A DNA stretch of 64,000 bases from JAFLCM01 sp964510955. Lineage in GTDB: Bacteria > Planctomycetota > Phycisphaerae > Phycisphaerales > UBA1924. Position 1 is the stretch's first letter, and the number at the start of each line of letters is the position of its first letter. Of the stretch, positions 47,101-56,100 are shown one piece after another. The notes beneath the pieces were generated by a model, which had not been told where the DNA came from, made no database searches, and saw only the letters and a program-made list of their open reading frames with translations. The DNA is taken from assembly GCA_964510955.1 (NCBI GenBank), contig CAZEDW010000019.1, positions 5,974 to 69,973 on the forward strand. Direction: 5' to 3'. A program made the position numbers and the translations under genes.

Positions 47101-50100
47101 TTGAACTGGGCGAGGACGTACGGTTGGACGTCGGCGTTCTGGTTATCAACCGCGTGCGGGGAGGCGTTGTCGTAGCCGTAGCCGCCCAGCAGGTTGCCGC
47201 CGGCGCTGGAGCCGGCGGGTCCGGAGCCGGTGCCGAGACCGGAGTAGTTGTTGCCGGCGCAGTCGCCGGCGTCAACGGTGGCGCCGTCGCGGACGCGCAG
47301 GCCGGCGCTGGTGTTGCCGGTGAGGTTGGTGGTCTCGATCATGGCGAAGCCGCCGGAGATGTCGAGGCCGTAGGGCGAGCTGGTGAAGGTGGTGAGGCTG
47401 GTGCGCACCGAGAGCTGGGCGCGCGAGCCGGTCACCAGGCCGCCGGCGCCGGAGCAGGCGGAAACGTGCATCTCCTGGGCGAGCATGTGGACCGTGTCCG
47501 TTCCGGTGGCGTCGTCATCGACCCAGAGGCCGTCGATGCCGCCGGAAATATTGCATGACGAAACAAGCAGCGTGGTTGGCGCGCCAGGCCCGTATACGAC
47601 GTCGACGTTGCGGAGGCGGACGCCGTAGTCGCAGTTGACCGAGTTGAGCACCGAAACCGTCACGGGTCGCGTGGTGGGGTTGTTCCACGCCAGAACCCCG
47701 TCGAGGAGGTTCTCGGTGTGGTTGTTGTGGACGGTTGCCGAGACCGCGGTCTGGATGGAGCTGACGTAGATGCCGTCGGCGCTGTGCTCGAAGCTCGGGG
47801 CGCCTTCGACGGTGTTGCCCTCGATGGTCCAGTCGGCCGCGTTCTGGTAGTGGAGGTTGTGCCAGATGCCCAGCACCTCGGTCGAGATGTAGTTGCTGGT
47901 GATCGAGGAAGCGTCGCCGGCGATGTGGTTGTTGCCGGTTTGCACGCCGATGGCCGTGCGAGTCATGTAGTTCAGGTCGATGGAGCCGTACCAGTCGTTG
48001 TAGACCAAGGCGCCGATACGGGTGTACCCGTAGATCGGGTTGACGCCGGAGCTGTTGTCGAAGCGGTTGCAGTCGATGTTGTTGCCGTTGTACGCCGCGA
48101 GGCCGTCCTCGTAGAAGTTCACGGCGACGTCGTTGGCGTTCAGGATGATGTTGTTGACCACGCTGACGTGGTCGACGTTGACGAACGGCATGGCGGTCGG
48201 GAACTCGAACGAGCCGTTGCTGACGCAGTTGGCGGCGTTCGAGTCGGCGCCGTTGATGGCGATGCCGCCGCCGATGGCGGTGTTGTCGGCGTCGATGGTC
48301 AGGCCGTCGATGGTCACGTTGCTGGCGGTGACGTAGAACACGATGCCTTCGAGCGGGTCGTTGGTCGCCGGGACGACCACGGCCTCGGCGCCGCGGCTGA
48401 GCGCCGCTGAGTTGGCGCACACGCCGGCGAACGGACCGGTGATGTTGACGCACTGGCCGACGTGGACGTTCTCGGCGTACAGGCCGGCGTAGACGATGAC
48501 GTCGCCGCAGGAGGCCACGCCGTCGACTCCGCCCTGGATGGTGGCGAACGAATCGCAGCCGAAGACCTGGGCCGGGCCCGCGCCGTCGGGGTCGGCGCCC
48601 AGAGCCGTGCCGGTCCACGAGTCATCGACGTACACGGTGCTGGGCGGCCCGCCCGAGAGCACGGTGACGGTGAAGACGCAGGTGGCGGTCTGGTTTGAGT
48701 TGTCGGTGACGAGGTAGGTGACCGTGGTCACGCCCACCGGGAAGACGTCGCCGGGGTTGTGGTCGGAGGTAACGACAGGCGAGGGGTCGCAGCCGTCGTG
48801 GCCTTCCGGCGGCGTCCAGGAGGCCGCGGCGTTGCACTGGCCGGGGTCGGCGGTGACGGTGATGTTGGACGGGCAGCCGGAGAAGTACGGCGGGTCGTCC
48901 TGCACCGTGAGCGTGGTGTTGCAGTCGGCGGTATTACCAGTGGCGTCGGCGACGTGGATCGTGATGGTGTGCGTGCCGGTGCCGACGGTGGCGCCGGCGA
49001 CCGGGGTCTGCGTGATCGACAGCGAGCTGTCGGGCGTGCAGTTGTCGTGGGCGACGACGCCGCCCGTGAAGTCGGGCACCAGAGCCTCGCAGTTTGCGAC
49101 CGCGGGGATCGACTGCGGGCTGGCGCAGGTGACGATGCTGGGCGGTGTGTTGTCGGTGACAGTGAAGGTGGCGTCGCAGTGGTTGAAGTTGCCGGCGCCG
49201 TCTGTCACGGTCACGGTGACAATGTGCGAACCCAGGCCGACCGATGAACCGGCGGCGGGGCTCTGCGAGACGACGAGCGAGCCGTGGGCGGTGCAGTTGT
49301 CGGAATAGGTCGCCGTCGCGGTGAAATCAGGAACGAGGGCCGAGCACGAGCCGTCGGCGAAGGCCGACTGCGGGGCGCCGCAGGTGACGCTCGGCGGCGT
49401 GTTGTCGGTGACGGTGAAGGTGTTGGTGCACGAAGCGGTGTTGCCTGAGCCGTCGGTCGCCGTGACGGTCACGGTGGTCATGCCGAGGCCGACGAGAACG
49501 CCCGCGGCGGGCGTCTGGCTCAGCGTGACGGCGCCGCAGGCATCGTTGGCGACAGCCGAAAGCGTGAAATCGGGCACTCCAGCCTGGCAGTTGGCGTCTG
49601 CGAAGGCGGCCTGGTCCGTGCCGCAGGTGATCGACGGCGGGACGTCGTCGATCAGCGTGTAGCTGGTGGTGCAGGTGGTCTCGTTGCCGTACTGGTCGGT
49701 CACGGTGATCGTGACGCTGGTGGTCCCCAGGCCGACGAGCGTGCCCGCGGCGGGGGACTGCGTAACGGTGAAGGCGCCGCAGTTGTCGGTGGCGGTGACG
49801 TCACCGGTGAAGTCCGCGATCGGGCGCTGGCACGGGTTGACCCGGGCGCCGGAGCGACCGCTGAGGTTCTCGGTGATCGCCGAAGCGCAGTGGGTGATGC
49901 TCGGCGGGGTGTTGTCGGTGACGGTGAAAGTGTTGTCGCAGGTGGCGGTGTTGCCGGCGCCATCGGTTGCGGTGACGGTCACAGTGTGCACGCCAACGCC
50001 AACCGCGGTGCCCGCCGGGGGCGACTGGCTGAGGGTGACCGGGCCGCAGTTATCGCTCGCGGTGGCGGTCGCGGTGAAATCGGGCACCAGCGCGTGGCAG

Positions 50101-53100
50101 GTGCCGTCAACAAACGCGGATTGATCGATGCCGCAGGAAACGCTGGGCGGCGTGTTGTCGGTGACCGTGAAGGTGTTGGTGCAAGTAGCGGTGTTGCCGG
50201 CGCCGTCGGTGGCGGTGACCGTGATCGTGTACGCCCCGAGGCCGACGGGCGAGCCGGCGGCGGGCGACTGGCTGAGGGTGACGGCGCCGCAGTTATCGCT
50301 CGCGGTGGCGGTCGCCGTGAAGTCGGGCACGAGCGCGAGGCAGGCGCCGTCGGCGAACGCGGACTGGTCGCTGCCGCAGGTGACGCTCGGCGGGGTCTGG
50401 TCGGTCACCTCGAGATCGAACGAGCACGAGGCCGTGTTGCCGGCCCCGTCGGTCGCCGTCAGGGTGATGCTGTGCATGCCGAGACCCAGTGAGCCGCCCG
50501 CCGCGGGCGACTGAGTGACCGTGACAGGGCCGCAGTTATCGCTGGCCGCGGCGGCGCCGGTGAAGTCGGCAAGCGTGTAAGTGCACGACGCGCCGGCGGC
50601 GACGNNNNNNNNNNNNNNNNNNNNNNNNNNNNNNNNNNNNNNNNNNNNNNNNNNNNNNNNNNNNNNNNNNNNNNNNNNNNNNNNNNNNNNNNNNNNNNNN
50701 NNNNAGGCCGTGTTGCCCGCGCCGTCGGTGGCCGTCAGGGTGATGGAGTGAACGCCGAGGCCCAGTGAGCCGCCGGCGGCGGGGGACTGGGTGACGGTGA
50801 CGGCGCCGCAGTTGTCGCTGGCGGTGGCCGAGCCCGTGAAGTCGGCGAGCGTGTACGAGCACGAGGCGTCCGCGGCGACGATGGTCGTGGCGGGGCAGGT
50901 GATGCTGGGCGGCGTCTGGTCGGTCACCGTGACATCGAACGAGCAGCTCGAGGTGAGGCCCGCGCCGTCCATCGCCGTCAGGGTGATGCTGTGCGTGCCG
51001 AGGCCCAGCGAGCCGCCCGCCGCGGGCGACTGCGTGACCGTGACAGGGCCGCAGTTATCGCTCGCCGTGGCGGCGCCGGTGAAGTCGGCGAGGGTGTAGT
51101 GGCAGGTGGCATCGGCGGCGACGGTGGTGTTGCTGTGGCAGGTGATGCTCGGCGGGGTCTGGTCGGTCACCTCGACATCGAATGAGCAGGTCGCGGTGAG
51201 GCCGGCCCCGTCGGTCGCCGTCAGGGTGATGCTGTGCGTGCCGAGACCCAGTGAGCCGCCCGCTGCGGGCGACTGAGTGACCGTGACTGGGCCGCAGTTG
51301 TCGCTGGCCGTGGCGGCGCCGGTGAAGTCGGCAAGCGTGTAAGTGCACGACGCGCCGGCGGCGACGGTCGTGTTGCTCGGGCACGTGATGCTCGGCGGGG
51401 TCTGGTCGGTGACCTCGACATCGAACGAGCACGAGGCCGTGTTGCCCGCGCCGTCGGTGGCCGTCAGGGTGATGGAGTGAACGCCGAGACCCAGCGAGCC
51501 GCCCGCGGCCGGAGACTGCGTGACGACCACGCCGGGGCAGTTGTCGCTGGCCGTGGCGGCGCCGGTGAAGTCGGCGAGCGTGTAAGTGCACGACGCGCCG
51601 GCGGCGACGGTCGTGTTGCTCGGGCACGTGATGCTCGGCGGTGTCTGGTCGGTCACCTCGACATCGAATGAGCAGGTCGCCGTGAGGCCCGCGCCGTCGG
51701 TCGCCGTCAGGGTGATGGAGTGAACGCCGAGACCCAGCGGAGCGCCCGCGGCCGGAGACTGCGTGACGACCACGCCGGGGCAGTTGTCGCTCGCGGTCGC
51801 CGCACCGGTGAAGTCGGCGAGGGTGTAGGTGCACGACGCGCCGGCGGCAACGGTGGTGTTGCTGGGGCAGGTGATGCTCGGCGGTGTCTGGTCGGTCACC
51901 GTGACATCGAAGGAGCAGGTCGCCGTGAGGCCCGCGCCGTCGGTGGCCGTCAAGGTGATGCTGTGCGTGCCGAGGCCCAGCGGGGCGCCGGCGGCTGGGG
52001 ACTGGGTGACGGTGACCGCGCCGCAGTTGTCGCTGGCGGTCGCCGCGCCGGTGAAATCGGCGAGGGCGTAGGTGCACGACGCGCCGGCGGCAACGGTCGT
52101 GTTGCCAGGGCAGGTAACTGCTGGCGGCGTGTTGTCGGTCACCGTGAAGGTGTTGACGCAGGTCGAGAAGTTGCCCGCATCGTCCGTCGCGGTAACCGTG
52201 ACATTGTGGACGCCGACGCCCACCGGCGTGCCGGCGGCCGGCGATTGTGTCAGCGTGACGCTGGTGTCGCAGTTGTCAGAGGCGCTCGCGGTGGCGGTGA
52301 AGTCCGGGACCGTGGCCGAGCAGCTCGCGTTGGCGAACGCCGACTGATTCGCGCCGCATGTGACGCTCGGCGGCGTGTTGTCCGTCACCGTGAAGGTGTT
52401 CACGCAGGTCGAGAAGTTGCCGGCGCCGTCTGTGGCCTTGACCGTGATGCTGTGGACGCCCAGCCCAACCGAGCCGCCGGCGGCGGGGGTCTGAGACAGG
52501 ACGATCAGCCCGGGCGCCGTGCAGTTGTCGGTCGCCGACGCCGTCGCGGTGAAGTCCGGGATCAGCGCCGCGCACGAGGCATCCGCGAAGGCGGACTGGT
52601 TCGCGCCGCAGGTGAGCGACGGCGGCGTGTTGTCAGTGACCGTGAACGTGTTGTTGCACGTGGCGGTGTTGCCGCCCTGGTCGGTCACCGTCACCGTGAC
52701 GGTGTGCGCGCCCAGGCCGACGAGTGTGCCGGCGAGCGGCGACTGGCTGACCGTGAACGTGCAGTTGTCCGCTGCCGTCGCGGTGGCGGCGAAGTCCGGC
52801 ACCGGCGCCTGGCAGTTCGCGTCGGCAAACGCCGACTGATCCGAGCCGCAGGTGATGGTCGGCGGCGTCACGTCGACGACCGTGAAGATGTTGACGCACG
52901 AAGCGAAGTTGCCGGCCCCGTCGGTCGCCGTCACCGTCACAGAGTGCGGGCCGAAGCCCACAAGCGTGCCGGCGGCGGGCGACTGCGACAGCGTGATCGG
53001 GCCGCAGTTGTCAGACGCCGAGGCCGACGCCGTGAAGTCGGGAACCGCCGCCTGGCAGTTGGCGTCGGCGTTGCCCATCTGGTTGGCGCCGCACGTCACG

Positions 53101-56100
53101 CTGGGCGGCGTGGTGTCGGAAACGATGAAGCTCGTGTTGCACTCGGCAAAGTTCCCTGCGCCGTCGGTGGCGCGCACCGTCACCACGGTGGTCCCCAGCC
53201 CGACGAGCGTGCCCGCCGCCGGAACCTGAGTCTTGGTGATGGGCCCGCAGTTGTCAGACGCCGAAGTGGCCGCCGTGAAATCGGGCACCGCCGCCTGGCA
53301 GCTCCCGTCCGCCGAGGCGCTCTGGCTCGATCCGCACGTGATGCTCGGCGGGGTGTTGTCGCTCACCACGAAGTTGGCGTTGCACGTCGCCTGGTTATTC
53401 GCCGCGTCCTTCACCGTGATGGTGACAACGGTCGTGCCCAGGCCGACGACCGCCCCGGCGGCGGGCGACTGGGTGATCACCAGCGAGCCCGACGGCGTGC
53501 AGTTGTCGGTGGCCGAGACGCCGCCGGTGAAGTCCGGAACGACCGCCTGGCACGAGCCGTCGGCGAACGCGCTCTGGCCCGAGGCGCAGGTGACGATCGT
53601 CGGGTTGACATTGTCCGTCGGGCCGACCACCAGGATTTTGAACGAGTTCATCTGCACCGTCGCGCTGCCGTACGGCGAGAAGCGGATCAGGTACGTCGTG
53701 CCCGCGACGCCGGTGAACGAACCGGCGGCCTCAAGCGTGTTGCCCGCGACGCAGTTGGCCGGCGCCGTGGTGTAGTCGTCGAAGCAGGTGAACGCGACGG
53801 GGCTGCCGCACGTGCCGGTGTAGACCTGCAGCACCGTGTCGCTGATGCCCGTCCCGCCGTTCAAGGCCTTCGACCCGCAGGTGTTCAGGTACACGGTGCC
53901 GCTGGTGCACGGCGTGTACGAGTACCACATGTCATACTTGGTGTTGCTCTGGCAGGTGGGAACCAGCGCATCGGTGGTGGCGCCCAGGTTGTTGGTCGTC
54001 AGCGTGACGCCGCTCGACAGCGCGATCGCGCCGGCGCAGTTGTCGTTGCTCGGAGGCGTGGGCGCAATGGTCAGCGTGAACGCGCCGCCCGCGGGCGAAA
54101 CGCCCTTGCTGGCCACGCGCACCTTCACCGTCGTGCCCTGGGCCAGGACCAGCGAAACCGACGATTGGGTGCCGCTGCCGCAGCCCCCGAAGTCATCGTT
54201 GCAGCCCAGAACGTTGCCGCCGCACGCGTCGAGCACCTGCAGGACGGTGTCCTGGGTGGTGCCGGTGCAGGTCTTGAAGTCCCAGCTGTTGGTCGTGGGC
54301 AGGCCGGTGCCCAGGGCGGGGATGGTGACGGTGTAGAAAACGTCCTTGCCGGCGGTGGCGCACATCGACGGCTGTGTAGCGTCCAGGGCCGAAGCAGCGA
54401 AAGTGTTGTTTCCCGCCACGGTCGTGATGAACGGAGCCGTGGTGACCATCGTCGCCGTGGTTGCCGTCGCGCATGTGTCGTTCGCAGGTGGACTTGCGAA
54501 ATCGACATTGAGTGTGAAGCTACCGCCCGCCGCGCCGGCGCCCTTGCTCGCCACGCGAACGCGGTAGGTCGTGCTCGCAAGCAGCGTGACGTTAACTTCA
54601 GACTGCGTGGTGGATGAGCACGGCCCGGTCGTGGCATCGTCGTTGCAGCCGGAAGCGAGTTCTGCGCCGCCGCAAGTGGTGTAGACGCTCAGGACGGTGT
54701 CGATCGCGCTGCCGCAGGTGTTGATGCGCCAGAGGCCCGCCTGGGCCGCGCCGGTGGTGAAGCTGTACCACACATCTTTGCTGGTGGTGCCGCACGACGG
54801 AGTGATACCGTCGTCAGTTGCGAGCGCGTTGCTGGCTGTGACCGTGGCCGACCCGCTGGTGACGGTTAGTGACGTCGCCGAAGCGCAGGTGTCGTTTGCT
54901 GGCGGAGTGAGGAATGCCTGGAGCACAAATGGACCGGTGGCGCCGGTGGTGCTCCACTGGGCAACCCGGATGACGTACGGGGTGCCAGCGGTGAGCGTGA
55001 TGCCGGTGGTGCCGCCAATCTTGGAGGGCACGCCGGAGCCGCTGCAGCCATCGTCATCACACCCGCCGGCGACCGTGTTCGCACTTGTCGCCGGACATGC
55101 GGTGTGAATCGAGACGATCGTGTCGAGCAATGTCGGCGTTACGTTGCTCGGATAGCCCGCGGGAGAGCACGTCTGGATCGTCCATGGGCCCGCAGAAGAC
55201 GGTGTGAAGAGGTAGTAGCAGTCTCTGCCTCCGCCGGTACCGCACGACGTCGCACCATCATTGGTATGGAATCCGGTGTGCCCGGTGATGTTGCCGCCCG
55301 TGGACGGAATAGTTACGGCGGCGGCGTTGGGGGTGTAGGTTCCGCAGGTGTTGTTGCCGATCTGGGACAGGGTGTACTGCGCGGTAAGCGAAGTCGTGAA
55401 GGGACCACCGCACGGCGTCGTGATGAGCATGGAGTACGGCGCGTAGTCCGCCGCAACCGTGGCGCTGAGTGCTAGGAACGGGTCCGTGGCGCCAGCCACA
55501 TTCACTGGCGTGGCGCCCTTGCGCCACTGGTACTGAATGTTGCCGACGCTGCTGACGTATTCCTGCATCCGAACCGCGCCGCCGAGCACCTGGCCGTAGT
55601 CAAAGAGCAGGACCTTGGGCGTGCAGTTGGATGCGTAGGGGCGGAAGCGACCGAAGCCGGTGTAGGTGCCAGTGGCACTACTTCCGGGGTTGGTGCCGCC
55701 GTTCAGCCCGCCGCTGGCGGGGATGGACTCATTGGACAGGAACCCATTGCTGCCGTTCACGAGCGCCGTGAAAAACTGGATGTTGGATCCGGCGGCCGGA
55801 TTGCCGATCATGTTGAAGGGGATGTAGATCTCGCGAGGGTTTGCGTTGTTGTAGGTTCCTGCCACGGAAGGCGAAGCCGCAGTGCCAGCCGTAACGGATG
55901 CGGTGCCCGTGACTGGGGTAAGGGTGCCGGTCCCGGTCAACTCAAACAGGAATATCCCGTTTGAGCTGGTGACGATGGCGTAGTCGGCATACATGCCGTA
56001 GGGGAACGAGTCATTGCCGAAAATGCCGAGATCTGACGCCGCGGATCGCTCGATGGTGCTCGAATCGCTCGGCTGGGTCGCGTCATTGAAACCGCCGTTG

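Noticed and set aside
45093..47558. Plus-strand open frame of 821 codons
   Set aside because: Shadow of the HYR and beta-helix regions on the minus strand; no recognisable motif.
51720..54617. Plus-strand open frame of 965 codons opposite the giant gene
   Set aside because: Same cause: an Arg/Gly/Ala-rich shadow of HYR and pre-peptidase-C-like modules.
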